Shown: positions 52,826 to 61,879, counted from the stretch's first letter. The stretch is DNA of 64,000 nucleotides from Inquilinus ginsengisoli_B (GCF_050434925.1 NZ_JBNDJK010000001.1:5208001-5272000); one strand, 5' to 3'. Program-made: numbers and translations. The notes: a model not told the origin generated them from the letters alone.

Positions 52826-54922
52826 TCACCCATCGACCTTCAGTCTGATCACTTCGAAGAGTTCGAGCGGCGGAAGATCGATCAGGAGATCGCCATTCGC
52901 CTCCCGGATCGTCGCAGCCCCTCCCGACACGAGTAGCTCCGGCTCCCGGGACATGCTCGCTCCCTTCAGTCGGAGCCGCCCGCCCGTGATCGTCAGATGC
53001 GGGCCGAAGGATTTCCGCCGGGCGCCCGACTGGTTGATGAGATGCAGGACGAGGTGCTCGTCGTCTCGGCCGAGGATCAGCTCGACCTGCTCGGGCAGCT
53101 CGGCAAAGAGCCGCTGCCCGGCGAGCGGCCTGATCGCGTCGAGGACATGGTCACGCAGCTCGCTGGTGCCGAACTCGCGACAGGTCCGGCCGATGGTCCA
53201 GGGGATCTGGACAACCTTGCCCCCGCTCGCGAGCCGGACGAAATCGGGATCGTCGCCGGCGGTGTGGCCGTAGCACTTCTCCGGCGGCCCGAAGGGTGCC
53301 TGCGGCAGGAGCCTGCCGATCTTCTCCACGCCCGGCTTCCATACGAAGCGGGCATAGCTGCCATAGACCGGGATGATGGACGGCGCATACCGATAATTCC
53401 CGATCTCCGGCTGCTCGCTGTCGGTGACATAGGTCGACCACAGCTCATCGCCTGATTTCGGCGCGCCGACGCGCATCAGGGCCGGGCTGGTGGCCAGCTC
53501 GATGCCGCCATCCCCGGTCACGCCGCTGCTGCCGGTCAGCACGAGATTGCCGCCCTTGCGGACGAAAGCGTCGAGCGCCTCGGCGGTCTGCCGGCCCAGC
53601 GTGCCGAGATCGGGCAGGATGATGAGCGTGTAGCGCTCCAGCGCGCCTTCCTCGGCCATCTTGCCGATGAGCTCGACCGCCAGGACGTCGAACGGGAGAT
53701 GCTTCTCCTGCATCGCCTTATAGAGGCCGCGGAACTCCTCGACCGATTCTGCGTAACCGGGGCTGGCGCTCCTCAGCCGGTCCGGCCGCACGAGCGCGAT
53801 GCTCGATGCCGGCTTCAGCCGGGCATAGAGATCGCGATGCGCGCGGTGGAATTTCGTGATCGGGCTGCAATAGGCGAGGTTGGCATAGGGGATGCGGCCG
53901 GGCGCGCCCATGATGTAGGTCGAGGGGTTGCCGCCGCGCGCGATCGCCTGCAGCAGGTACTGCGCGAAATGCTCCGGCTGCTCTCCCGCCATCCGGTAGG
54001 GCATGTCGACGAAGGACACGGAGTTCACCATCAGCGCGATCTCGGGCATCGCCGTCACGTGCGCGCTGACCCATTCCGCCGTGTTGTGATGCCACAGCTC
54101 GCGGCCGAAGGCGTTGTTGGCTTCGTGGTAGATGATCGGCGCGCCGCGGCCGAGCACGAGGGCGGCGTCCGGCCGCCGCGTCGTGATGTGGGCGGCGATC
54201 CGCGAGGTCAGCGTCCTGATCACCTGGCTGGAGAATTGCAGCCATTCGGGATAGGTCGGCGACCCCGGGTCGTCCGGCAGCTCCTGTCCGCTGCTGAAGG
54301 CGCTGAAGCCTTCCCGGCATTTCGCGCAGTGGCAGACGCCGTGATAGACGCGGCTGTAGTCGCGCTCGGAGAAGCCGAACCAGTTGAAGAAGAAACCGTC
54401 GACGGGATAGCGGCCGATGATCTCGTCGAGGATCTCGAGCGAGCGGTGCTGGTAATAGTCGGCGGACGGGCAGGTGCTGAACAGCGTGTTGTAGACCTGC
54501 GGCTTTCCCGTCGGAGAGACGAACAGCCAGTCCGGGTGCTCGCCTGCGATGCGCGCGGAGACCTTGGAGAAATCCAGCCGTGACAGCACCCGGATGCCGC
54601 GGCGGTGCGCCGCCGCCACGGCATCGCCGATCAGGTCCCCCGAAGGCCGGTCGGCGAGGAACGGGCTGCGGGTCTGGAATGGCAGCTCGGTCGGAAAGAA
54701 GGAGGCGATGCCGCCCGTGTTGATCAGCCAGGTGTCGGCGCCATACGCCTCGATGAAATCCAGCGCCTTCTCGACGTCCATGGTCGCGTCGATTTCCTGG
54801 AGGTTGGTCTGGAACACCGAGAAGGGCCGGCGCCACCAGCCGCCGGAGCGGTTTCCGGGAGCTTCGACGGCAGGTGTCGCTTCGTGATCGAGGGGCATCG
54901 GGGGCGTCTCCTGTGTGGGCAC
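52826..54922 (-). CDS. Putative glycoside hydrolase (GHL6-like barrel, BetaGal-trimerisation-like domain)
   Basis: The 698-residue protein has no signal peptide. The first part is a TIM barrel of the hypothetical glycosyl hydrolase 6 type: WRRPFSVFQTNLQEIDATMD, AHRRGIRVLSRLDFSKVS, DGFFFNWFGFSERDYSRVYH, and a zinc-site-like CHCAKCREGF. The middle resembles the class I glutamine-amidotransferase-like domain of GH42 enzymes (YTLIILPDLGTLGRQTAEAL, RKGGNLVLTGSSG). A beta-sandwich tail ends the protein. It shares strand and spacing with the ABC transporter genes and probably hydrolyses what they import. The exact linkage is unknown. Confidence 0.75.
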   Translation of the reverse strand: MPTQETPPMPLDHEATPAVEAPGNRSGGWWRRPFSVFQTNLQEIDATMDVEKALDFIEAYGADTWLINTGGIASFFPTELPFQTRSPFLADRPSGDLIGDAVAAAHRRGIRVLSRLDFSKVSARIAGEHPDWLFVSPTGKPQVYNTLFSTCPSADYYQHRSLEILDEIIGRYPVDGFFFNWFGFSERDYSRVYHGVCHCAKCREGFSAFSSGQELPDDPGSPTYPEWLQFSSQVIRTLTSRIAAHITTRRPDAALVLGRGAPIIYHEANNAFGRELWHHNTAEWVSAHVTAMPEIALMVNSVSFVDMPYRMAGEQPEHFAQYLLQAIARGGNPSTYIMGAPGRIPYANLAYCSPITKFHRAHRDLYARLKPASSIALVRPDRLRSASPGYAESVEEFRGLYKAMQEKHLPFDVLAVELIGKMAEEGALERYTLIILPDLGTLGRQTAEALDAFVRKGGNLVLTGSSGVTGDGGIELATSPALMRVGAPKSGDELWSTYVTDSEQPEIGNYRYAPSIIPVYGSYARFVWKPGVEKIGRLLPQAPFGPPEKCYGHTAGDDPDFVRLASGGKVVQIPWTIGRTCREFGTSELRDHVLDAIRPLAGQRLFAELPEQVELILGRDDEHLVLHLINQSGARRKSFGPHLTITGGRLRLKGASMSREPELLVSGGAATIREANGDLLIDLPPLELFEVIRLKVDG

Positions 54923-54947
54923 GGTTCCGGCGGTTGGGGTCGGTCTC

Positions 54948-56246
54948 TCAGGCCCGCCGCATCAGGGCATGTCCTTGATCGACGAAGGCCTGGGCGGCCT
55001 CCTGGATCGAGGACTTGCCGAAGCCGACGTCCTCGTTCACCCGGCGCATCAGGTCTTCGATGGCGCGTCCGGCCTTCTGCGGCGAGGGCGCGGGCAGCGC
55101 CTTGGCGAGCGCGGCCTGGCTGTATTTGAGGACGCGCTCGTCGACCGGCGCGAGGTCCTCGAGCTCCAGCACCGCCTGAAGCGCGGGCTTCGAGGCGGGC
55201 GGTCCGCTGATCAGGCCGAGGATCCGGGCCGAAGTCGGGTCGCTCACGAACCAGTCGATGACTTTGACCGCCGCTTCCTTGTTGCCGCTCTTGGCGTAAA
55301 GGCAAAGCGAGCTCGTCGGCTGCGGATAGTAGCCGGGGCTCGCCCCGGCGCCGGCCGAGGGCGGGGTCGTGATCGAGAGCGTGTCCTTCGTGAGCGCCTG
55401 GTAACCGCCGGCGAGATCCTGCGAGGCGATCGAGGCGAAGACCGCCTTGCCCTTGACCAGTGGGCTGTTCGGCCACTCGGTGCCGGTGAACTGGGCCTGG
55501 AGGTCGGCCGGCACCGCGCCGCCGCTCTTGCGCATCTTGTCCCAGAAGTCGAGCCACTGGGCGACATCGTCGACGGTGACGGCCAGTTTCTTTCCGTCGT
55601 AAAGCGACCGGCCCTGGCTCATCAGATGCATCTGGAAGGTGTCGAGCCTCGCGGCCCCGTCGTGGCTGCCATGGAGCTGCGGGTCGGCGCGATGGATCTC
55701 CGCGCAGACCTTCGCAAACTCCTCATACGTCCATGCGGCCGGCGGCTCGCCCATGCCGAGGCGCTGCAGCGCGGACAGGTTGCAGGCGAGCCCCTGGATG
55801 CTGACGGCGATCGGCACGCCGTAGATCTTGCCGTTCATCCGACCGAGATCGAGCACGGTCGTGTCGAACAGATCGGCGCGGAACAGGGCCGGGACGAAGT
55901 CGTCGAGCGGGGCGAGCGCGCCGCGGGAGCCATATTGCACCATGTCGGGAGCGCCGAGCGTGATGACGTCGGGCGCGTTGCCGCCGGCGACCATGGCGGC
56001 GATCTTGTCCGGCCACGAGGCGCTCGGCACCCCTTCGAAGGTGACCGGGATGTCGGGGTGAAGCTCGCTGAACTTGGCAATCGAACGGCCGCGGATCTCG
56101 AGCTTCTGGGCGTTGCCGAAGATGCCGAAGCGGACCGGCCCGCTCTCGGCTCTCGCCGCTGCGCCGCCGAGGGCGGCAAGCCCGCAGAGCGCAGCGCTGC
56201 CGAGCAGCAGCGTCCGCCGGCTCATCGTGGTGTGGGTCGTGGTCAT
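54948..56246 (-). CDS. Extracellular solute-binding protein (Tat-type leader)
   Basis: A 432-residue sugar-binding protein of solute-binding family 1. The leader TTMSRRTLLLGSAALCGLAA has an SRR motif, suggesting Tat export. The mature part contains FSELHPDIPVTFEGVPSASW, GGNAPDVITLGAPDMVQYG, KIYGVPIAVSIQGLACN and SPGYYPQPTSSLCLYAKSG. GGAGG lies six bases before ATG 56246. It lies between the permeases and the hydrolase in a minus-strand operon. The substrate is presumably an oligosaccharide or glycoside cut by the neighbouring hydrolase. Confidence 0.9.
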   Translation of the reverse strand: MTTTHTTMSRRTLLLGSAALCGLAALGGAAARAESGPVRFGIFGNAQKLEIRGRSIAKFSELHPDIPVTFEGVPSASWPDKIAAMVAGGNAPDVITLGAPDMVQYGSRGALAPLDDFVPALFRADLFDTTVLDLGRMNGKIYGVPIAVSIQGLACNLSALQRLGMGEPPAAWTYEEFAKVCAEIHRADPQLHGSHDGAARLDTFQMHLMSQGRSLYDGKKLAVTVDDVAQWLDFWDKMRKSGGAVPADLQAQFTGTEWPNSPLVKGKAVFASIASQDLAGGYQALTKDTLSITTPPSAGAGASPGYYPQPTSSLCLYAKSGNKEAAVKVIDWFVSDPTSARILGLISGPPASKPALQAVLELEDLAPVDERVLKYSQAALAKALPAPSPQKAGRAIEDLMRRVNEDVGFGKSSIQEAAQAFVDQGHALMRRA

Positions 56247-56331
56247 CGCGGTCCTCCCTTGTTTCGGGCCGTGCCATTCCCGGTGACAGCGTGCCCTGCG
56301 TGGACGGATGGGCGTGCGGCGGAAGGCCGGC

Positions 56332-57216
56332 CTATCCCTTGATCCCGGACGTGCTGATCCCTTCCACCAGCCGGCGCTGGAAGACGAGAAAGACGACGAA
56401 GGTCGGGACCAGGCTGAGGACCGACATCGCCAGCAACTGCGCATAGGCGCCGCCGGAGGAGTCGACGAGGCTGCGCAGCGCGACGGGCACCGTCAGCGAT
56501 TCCGGCGAGGTCAGGTAGATGAGCTGCGAGAAGAAATCGTTATAGGTCCAGATGAAGGTGAAGATGATCGTGGTGATGATCGCCGGCCGCAGCAGCGGGA
56601 AGATGATGTGCCGGAACAGCGCGAAGGTTCCGCAGCCATCGATCGTCGCCGCCTCGTCGAGTTCTCGCGGAATCGTGCGGATGAACTGGACCATCAGGAA
56701 GATGAAGAAGGCGTCCGTCGCCAGGAATTTTGGCACGATGAGGGGAAGGTAGGTGTTCACCCAGTCGAGGCCGACATAGAGGACGTATTGCGGAATGAGA
56801 AGGGCATGCGACGGCAGCATCAGCGTCAGCAGCATGATGGTGAACAGCACGCCCTTCAGCGGAAATCTCAGCCTGGCGAAGGCGAAGGCCACCAGCGAGC
56901 AGGCGAACACGTTGCCGATCACCGCGCCGAGGCAGATGGCAAAGGAATTGAGGAAATATCGGGTGAAACTGGGCTTGGCGGCCGTCCAACCCTGGATGTA
57001 GTTGTCGAGATCGAACCGCGTCGGCAATGCCGCCGGGTTCGAGAAGATCTCCTGGTCGGATTTGAACGAGCTCAGAACCATCCAGACCAAGGGATAGACC
57101 ATCGCCAGCGCGCCGGTGATGAGCACGGCATAGACGACCCAGCCGGCGCGACCCCGCCGGTTCTGTCCGATGCTGCCTTTCGGCCCGAGGCCCAGCTCCA
57201 GCGCAGTCATCGTCAT
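56332..57216 (-). CDS. Carbohydrate ABC transporter permease (MalG type)
   Basis: A 294-residue permease with six helices. The EAA loop is LDEAATIDGCGTFALFRHII, and FACSLVAFAFARLRFPLKG and FTFIWTYNDFFSQLIYLTS are typical MalG blocks. ATG 57216 overlaps the stop of the upstream permease as ATGA. There is no ATPase gene in this operon, so the system must borrow a shared MalK-type ATPase, possibly the one at 28903. Confidence 0.92.
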   Translation of the reverse strand: MTMTALELGLGPKGSIGQNRRGRAGWVVYAVLITGALAMVYPLVWMVLSSFKSDQEIFSNPAALPTRFDLDNYIQGWTAAKPSFTRYFLNSFAICLGAVIGNVFACSLVAFAFARLRFPLKGVLFTIMLLTLMLPSHALLIPQYVLYVGLDWVNTYLPLIVPKFLATDAFFIFLMVQFIRTIPRELDEAATIDGCGTFALFRHIIFPLLRPAIITTIIFTFIWTYNDFFSQLIYLTSPESLTVPVALRSLVDSSGGAYAQLLAMSVLSLVPTFVVFLVFQRRLVEGISTSGIKG

Positions 57217-58184
57217 TGATCTCCGTAGAAGACCCAGCGCCGGGAAAAGGCGAAGTTGATCGCCGTGAAGAACGCGATCACGAGCAAAAGTATCCAGGCC
57301 ATGGCCGAGGCATAGCCCATGTGGAAGCTGGTGAAGCCCTCCTGGTACAGGTACAGCGTGTAGAAGAGGGTCGAGTCCGACGGGCCGCCGGTGCCGCCGC
57401 TGACGATGTAGGCGGAGGTGAAGGCCTGGAAGGAATGGATGATGCCCATGACCAGGTTGAAGAAGATCACCGGCGTGATCATCGGCAAGGTGATGTACCG
57501 GAACTGTCTCCAGCGGCCGGCGCCGTCGATCTCCGCGGCGTCGTAGAGCTCCTGCGGCACCTGCTTCAGCCCGGCGAGGAAGATGACCATCGCCGATCCG
57601 AACTGCCAGGCGTGCAGCAGGATCAGCGTGTAGAGCGCGTATCGCGGATTCGAGATCCAGTTCGGCGCGTCGACGCCGAAGAGGCCGATGAACTGGTTGA
57701 CGACACCGCCGTCGCCGAAGAGCTGGCGCCACATGACGGCGACGGCGACGCTGCCGCCGAGCAGCGACGGCAGGTAGTAGATCCCGCGGAAGAAGCCGAG
57801 CGCCCGGACCTTCTGGTTCATCAGCACCGCGACCAGCAGTGCGAAGGCGAGATGCAGCGGCACGCCCAGGAAGACATAGATGAACGTCACCGTGAACGCG
57901 CCGAGATAGCGCGGGTCATAGGTGAAGAGGTCGATGTAGTTGGTGAGGCCGATCCAGGTCGGGCTGCCGAGCAGATCGAAATCGGTGAACGAAAGATACA
58001 GCGAGGCCGCGAGCGGGCCGGCGGTCAGGATGAAGAGACCCGCGAACCACGGCAGCAGGAACAGGTAGGCCTCGTATTGCTGCCGCGCCGCACGCCTGCG
58101 TGGCCTGGACCTCGTCGCGGCGAACGGCGTCCGTCTCGTCCCGGCGGTCTGCTCGAGAGCCTGTGCGGTCGACGGCAGGGGCAT
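57213..58184 (-). CDS. Carbohydrate ABC transporter permease (MalF type)
   Basis: A 323-residue permease, first gene of the operon. Membrane helices include EAYLFLLPWFAGLFILTAGP, and the EAA loop is LYDAAEIDGAGRWRQFRYIT. Its N-terminus is unusually basic (RSRPRRRAARQQ). I chose ATG 58184 because GGAGGAAG lies eight bases upstream; an in-frame ATG at 58214 is the alternative. Confidence 0.92.
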   Translation of the reverse strand: MPLPSTAQALEQTAGTRRTPFAATRSRPRRRAARQQYEAYLFLLPWFAGLFILTAGPLAASLYLSFTDFDLLGSPTWIGLTNYIDLFTYDPRYLGAFTVTFIYVFLGVPLHLAFALLVAVLMNQKVRALGFFRGIYYLPSLLGGSVAVAVMWRQLFGDGGVVNQFIGLFGVDAPNWISNPRYALYTLILLHAWQFGSAMVIFLAGLKQVPQELYDAAEIDGAGRWRQFRYITLPMITPVIFFNLVMGIIHSFQAFTSAYIVSGGTGGPSDSTLFYTLYLYQEGFTSFHMGYASAMAWILLLVIAFFTAINFAFSRRWVFYGDQ

Positions 58185-58316
58185 CGCTGTTCTTCCTCCC
58201 AGCGCGCGGCTCACTTCGGCGCCCCAAGCCTTCGCTGGGCGCGTGTGACCGTCGTGATGGCGGGAAGACTAGAACAGGTGACAGCGGACTGGAAAGCAGA
58301 AAATCAGATTATGTGC

Positions 58317-58330
58317 GATTAATATTAATC
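58317..58330. promoter_or_regulatory. Palindrome GATTAATATTAATC upstream of the transporter operon
   Basis: A perfect 14-base palindrome in AT-rich DNA between the transporter operon and the GntR gene. A related palindrome, GGGATTAATCCC, lies at 59112-59123 inside the start of the regulator gene. Both suit a dimeric repressor such as the adjacent GntR protein; this is inference. Confidence 0.45.
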
Positions 58331-58370
58331 CATGTGAGAGGTGAGATTCAGAGAGCCGAAAGACACCTCC

Positions 58371-59147
58371 CTATCGCTGGGCGCGATCGCGCCTCATACG
58401 CCCGAGAAACACCGCGCGGGAATTGGCGACGTGCCGTTCGATCGCGGCCGCCGCAGCGTCCGGATCGCCCCGACGGACCGCTTCGACCAGGTCCCAATGC
58501 TCCGCTGTGGAACGCCGCATATTGGCGAGCGTCAGCGGATTCTGACGCGACATGGCCCGGATCCAGGCGCTGTGCCGCTTCATCAACGTCACGGCTTCGA
58601 CGTTGTGGTGATGCTCGATGATATGGTCGTGGAAAGCGACATTGGCGCGGTGGAAGGCGGGATAGTCGTCCGCATCGACGGCCACCTGGCAGGCCCGCTG
58701 CAACGCCTCGATGGTGGCGATGTCCTCGGCCCGGGCGAATTCGGCGAAGCCGCGCACGAGATAGGGTTCGATCAGCCCGCGGATGTCGAAGATGTTGCGG
58801 ATGAAGTCCTCGTCGATGGCCCGCACGCGCGCACCCCGGTTGGGACTGATGATGACGAGGCCTTCGCCTTCGAGCCCCTGCAGCGCCTCGCGCGCCGGAT
58901 TGGTGCTGGTGGCGTAGCGCGCGGCGATCTCGCTCACCTTGATCCGCGAGCCGGCCGGAATGCGGCCCTCGAGGATGTCGTCGCGCAGGAGCTGCTGCAG
59001 CCGTCCGTATCCGGGCTCGCGCTTCGGCGGCTTCGGCGCGGCCGGCACCCCCTTGCGCGGCCGGCCGCGAGGCCGCCTCACCGGGATATCGGGCTCCTCC
59101 GTCTGGGCGTTGGGATTAATCCCGTCCACGGCCACCTCACCGATCAA
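58371..59147 (-). CDS. GntR-family regulator (FCD type) with AT-hook-like N-terminus
   Basis: The winged-HTH domain reads LLRDDILEGRIPAGSRIKVS and STNPAREALQGLEGEGLVII, followed by a helical FCD effector domain (FDIRGLIEPYLVRGFAEFAR; the metal-binding histidines include HRANVAFHDHIIEHHHNV). Before the HTH lies an extra segment RRPRGRPRKG, an AT-hook-like motif uncommon in GntR proteins. The frame opens with TTG 59147; GTG 59129, with GAGG upstream, is another candidate start. It sits between the transporter operon and the dehydrogenase gene and probably represses both, with a sugar acid as likely effector. Confidence 0.87.
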   Translation of the reverse strand: MIGEVAVDGINPNAQTEEPDIPVRRPRGRPRKGVPAAPKPPKREPGYGRLQQLLRDDILEGRIPAGSRIKVSEIAARYATSTNPAREALQGLEGEGLVIISPNRGARVRAIDEDFIRNIFDIRGLIEPYLVRGFAEFARAEDIATIEALQRACQVAVDADDYPAFHRANVAFHDHIIEHHHNVEAVTLMKRHSAWIRAMSRQNPLTLANMRRSTAEHWDLVEAVRRGDPDAAAAAIERHVANSRAVFLGRMRRDRAQR

Positions 59148-59218
59148 CTCGACCCATTCCTACCAGACGGCGACCCTGAACGACAGGGACGGAGAAGGTC
59201 ATTCAGAAAACAGATCCA

Positions 59219-59229
59219 TGTATCATACA
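59219..59229. promoter_or_regulatory. TGTATCATACA site upstream of the dehydrogenase gene
   Basis: A near-perfect palindrome in an AT-rich patch (59210-59270) before the dehydrogenase gene. It resembles half-site patterns bound by FCD-type GntR regulators. The adjacent regulator is the obvious candidate, but the link is inference. Confidence 0.4.
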
Positions 59230-59320
59230 CAATATAAATTTCGTTATGTGTTATTTGTGATTCAAGATGAGGGCGGATGCGGGCTGCTCGGGTCCGTCCG
59301 ACACGAACCGGAGGAAGCGC

Positions 59321-60316
59321 ATGGCCGAACGGGTGGTGATGGTCGACACCGAAACGCCCTTCAAAGGCGCATATTGGGATCGTCTGGCGGAAGCAGTCGA
59401 GCCGGACCGCCTGATCGCCGTCTCATCGCGGAACGCGGCGGCCGTCGACGAGGCGCTGAAGGAGGCCGAGATCGCCATCCTCGCCGGCGACCTCGACCGA
59501 CGGCATCTGGCGGCACCCAAGCTCAGATGGGTGCATTGCGACCATGCGGGGCTCACCAGATCCGCCTGTCCGGGGGTCTTCGAGCGCGGCCTGATCGTGA
59601 CCGGCTCCGCCGGGCGCTCCGGTCCGGCTCTGGCCGAACACGTTCTGATGTTCAGCCTGATGCTCAGTTCCCGCTATCGGGATGTCTACGAGGCTCAGAA
59701 GCGGCACGAATGGCTCCGCACACCCGAGATGGGCGACCTGCGCGCCCTTTATGGCCGAACCATCGGAATCATCGGGATGGGTCACACGGGTCGGGAGCTC
59801 GCCACGCGTGCGAAGGCCTTCGAGATGCGGGTGCTCGGCTATCGCCGCCGCGACTTGCCGAACCCGCCGGGTGTCGACCGGATGTTTTCAACGGACCGGG
59901 GCGAGACCATCGATCCGATCCTCGACGAGGCCGACATCCTCGCTCTGGTCGTCAACCTGTCGGACGCGACCCACCATCTGATCGACGACCGGGCGATCCG
60001 GCGCATGAAGCCGAGCGCCATCATCGTCAACCTGTCGAGGGGCGGCGTCATCGACCAGGCGGCCCTGAACTCGGCCCTGAAGGAAAAGCGGCTCGCCGGC
60101 GCCGGGGTGGACGTCACCGATCCCGAGCCGCCGGCCGCCGACGATCCCATCTGGGACACGCCCAATCTGCTCATCACGCCCCATTTCACGGCTGCCATGC
60201 CGGACCGGGCCGAACGGTCGCTGGACGTCATCATCGAGAATCTGCGCCGCTACCGCGCAGGGCAGCCGCTGCTCAACCGCGTGACCGAAGAAGATGTCTG
60301 GACGAGAAGTCCGTAG
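59321..60316 (+). CDS. D-isomer-specific 2-hydroxyacid dehydrogenase
   Basis: A 331-residue NAD(P)-dependent enzyme. The cofactor motif is IGIIGMGHTGRELATRAKAF, catalytic Arg is in LVVNLSDATHHLI..VNLSRGGVI, Glu in DVTDPEPP, and the His in NLLITPHFTAA. ATG 59321 has GGAGG six bases upstream. It is probably controlled by the GntR regulator next door and may reduce a keto acid or oxidise a sugar acid released by the hydrolase. Glyoxylate/hydroxypyruvate reductase activity is possible. Confidence 0.88.
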   Translation: MAERVVMVDTETPFKGAYWDRLAEAVEPDRLIAVSSRNAAAVDEALKEAEIAILAGDLDRRHLAAPKLRWVHCDHAGLTRSACPGVFERGLIVTGSAGRSGPALAEHVLMFSLMLSSRYRDVYEAQKRHEWLRTPEMGDLRALYGRTIGIIGMGHTGRELATRAKAFEMRVLGYRRRDLPNPPGVDRMFSTDRGETIDPILDEADILALVVNLSDATHHLIDDRAIRRMKPSAIIVNLSRGGVIDQAALNSALKEKRLAGAGVDVTDPEPPAADDPIWDTPNLLITPHFTAAMPDRAERSLDVIIENLRRYRAGQPLLNRVTEEDVWTRSP

Positions 60317-60350
60317 CCGATCCGCAGGAGCATCGCCCCCGCGGATCGGC
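60316..60350. terminator. Hairpin between convergent dehydrogenase and MFS genes
   Basis: GCCGATCCGC (60316-60325) pairs perfectly with GCGGATCGGC (60341-60350) around a 15-base loop. It begins at the last base of the dehydrogenase stop and could serve both convergent genes. Confidence 0.65.
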
Positions 60351-60361
60351 GCGGCCGCTGC

Positions 60362-61675
60362 TCAATTCCCCCGCAGCTCCAGCTCCTTGTTGACCCGCAG
60401 CGCCGCCAGGGTGCAGACGGCGCCGGACAGCAGATAGGCGCCGACCAGGGCCAGGCCGAACTGGCTGGCGAGGGCGAGGGCGACCAGCGGGGCGAAACCG
60501 GCGCCCACCATCCAGGCCAGGTCCGAGGTCAGGGCCGAGGCGGTGTAGCGCTGGTGGTTCGGGAAGTTCGACGCCACCGCGCCGGCCGCCTGGCCGAAGG
60601 ACAGGCCGAGCAGGCCGAAGCCGAGGATCACGAAGGCCGACCGCGCCGTCGGCCCGCCGCCGAGCAGCAGCGGCGTGACGAAGCTGAAGATCGCGATCAG
60701 CACCGCACAGGCCGCCAGCAGGGTGCGCCGGCCGGTGCGGTCGGCGATCAGCCCCGAGACGACGATCATCACCGTGCCGAGGATGGCGCCGACGAACTCC
60801 GTCATCAGGAAGTTGCCGGCGTTGTGGTCGGTGTACAGCGTCACCCAGCTCAGCGGGAACACCGTCACCAGGTGGAACAGGGCGAAGGTGGCCAGCGGCA
60901 CGAAGGCCCCGACCAGGATGTTGTGGCCCTGGTGCTTCAGCGTCTCGGGCACGCTCAGCGCCTCCAGGTCCTTGCTCTCGTACAGCCGCTCGAACTGCTC
61001 GGTCACCACCAGGCGCAGCCGGGCGAACAGCGCGACCACGTTGATCGCGAAGGCGACGAAGAACGGGTAGCGCCAGCCCCAGTCGACGAAGTCCGGGGTC
61101 GAGAGGTTGACCAGGAAGAAGGCGAACAGCGCGCTGGCCAGCATGAAGCCGAGCGGGGCGCCGAGCTGGGGCATCATCGCGTACCAGCCGCGGCGGTTCT
61201 GCGGTGCGTTGAGCGCCAGCAGCGAGGCCAGGCCGTCCCAGGCGCCGCCCAGGGCCAACCCCTGGCCGATGCGGCACAGCGCCAGCAGAACGATCGCCGC
61301 CGGGCCGATGTCGTTGGTGCCGGGCAGGAAGGCCATCGCCGCGGTCGACCCGCCGAGCAGGAACATCGCCATGGTCAGCTTGACGCTGCGGCCGTGCCGC
61401 CGGTCGATCTCCATGAACAGGACCGACCCGAACGGGCGGGCGACGAAGGCCAGGGCGAAGACGGCGAAGGAGTAGAGCATCGCGTCCAGCGGCGTCGCCT
61501 GCGGGAAGAAGAACCGCGGGAACACGAGCACCGAGGCGATGGCGTAGACGAAGAAGTCGAAGAATTCCGCGGTCCGGCCGATCACGACGCCGATCGCGAT
61601 CTCGCCGGGCGGGACACCTGCGCGGTGCCGTGGCGCGGCAGTCGGAGACCCGAGTTCTCGACTGATGGTGGCCAT
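60362..61675 (-). CDS. MFS transporter (metabolite:H+ symporter type)
   Basis: A 437-residue, 12-helix transporter of the MHS/ShiA-like group. GRTAEFFDFFVYAIASVLVF, the loop FVARPFGSVLFMEIDRRHGR, GQGLALGGAWDGLASLLALN and LIADRTGRRTLLAACAVL are characteristic. It probably imports an organic acid with protons. Its last ~245 bases are duplicated at 52571-52791, so the 3' end was involved in the arrival of the island to its left. A stop-proximal terminator is shared with the dehydrogenase gene. Confidence 0.9.
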   Translation of the reverse strand: MATISRELGSPTAAPRHRAGVPPGEIAIGVVIGRTAEFFDFFVYAIASVLVFPRFFFPQATPLDAMLYSFAVFALAFVARPFGSVLFMEIDRRHGRSVKLTMAMFLLGGSTAAMAFLPGTNDIGPAAIVLLALCRIGQGLALGGAWDGLASLLALNAPQNRRGWYAMMPQLGAPLGFMLASALFAFFLVNLSTPDFVDWGWRYPFFVAFAINVVALFARLRLVVTEQFERLYESKDLEALSVPETLKHQGHNILVGAFVPLATFALFHLVTVFPLSWVTLYTDHNAGNFLMTEFVGAILGTVMIVVSGLIADRTGRRTLLAACAVLIAIFSFVTPLLLGGGPTARSAFVILGFGLLGLSFGQAAGAVASNFPNHQRYTASALTSDLAWMVGAGFAPLVALALASQFGLALVGAYLLSGAVCTLAALRVNKELELRGN

Positions 61676-61866
61676 AAAGGGTTCCTCCTGGGGCTGGGCC
61701 GGGCCGAGATGCCGCTTTCTCTTTTTTTGAGTATGGCTCAGGATTCCGATGCGTCAAATCGTGCCGAGCGAGCCGGAACGGTTCGAAGGTGTCGCCGGAA
61801 TCGCCGAAGGCCCTGCCGTCAACCCCGGTGCGACGATGTTGCACTGCAGCGACCGGGCATCTGGTA

Positions 61867-61879
61867 GGACAAACTGTCC
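61867..61879. promoter_or_regulatory. GGACAAACTGTCC palindrome upstream of cyoA
   Basis: A 5-bp inverted repeat (GGACA/TGTCC, 3-base spacer) lies 70 bases before cyoA, in the 273-base gap shared with the divergent MFS gene. It could be a regulator site. Nothing else recognisable is in this gap. Confidence 0.25.
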
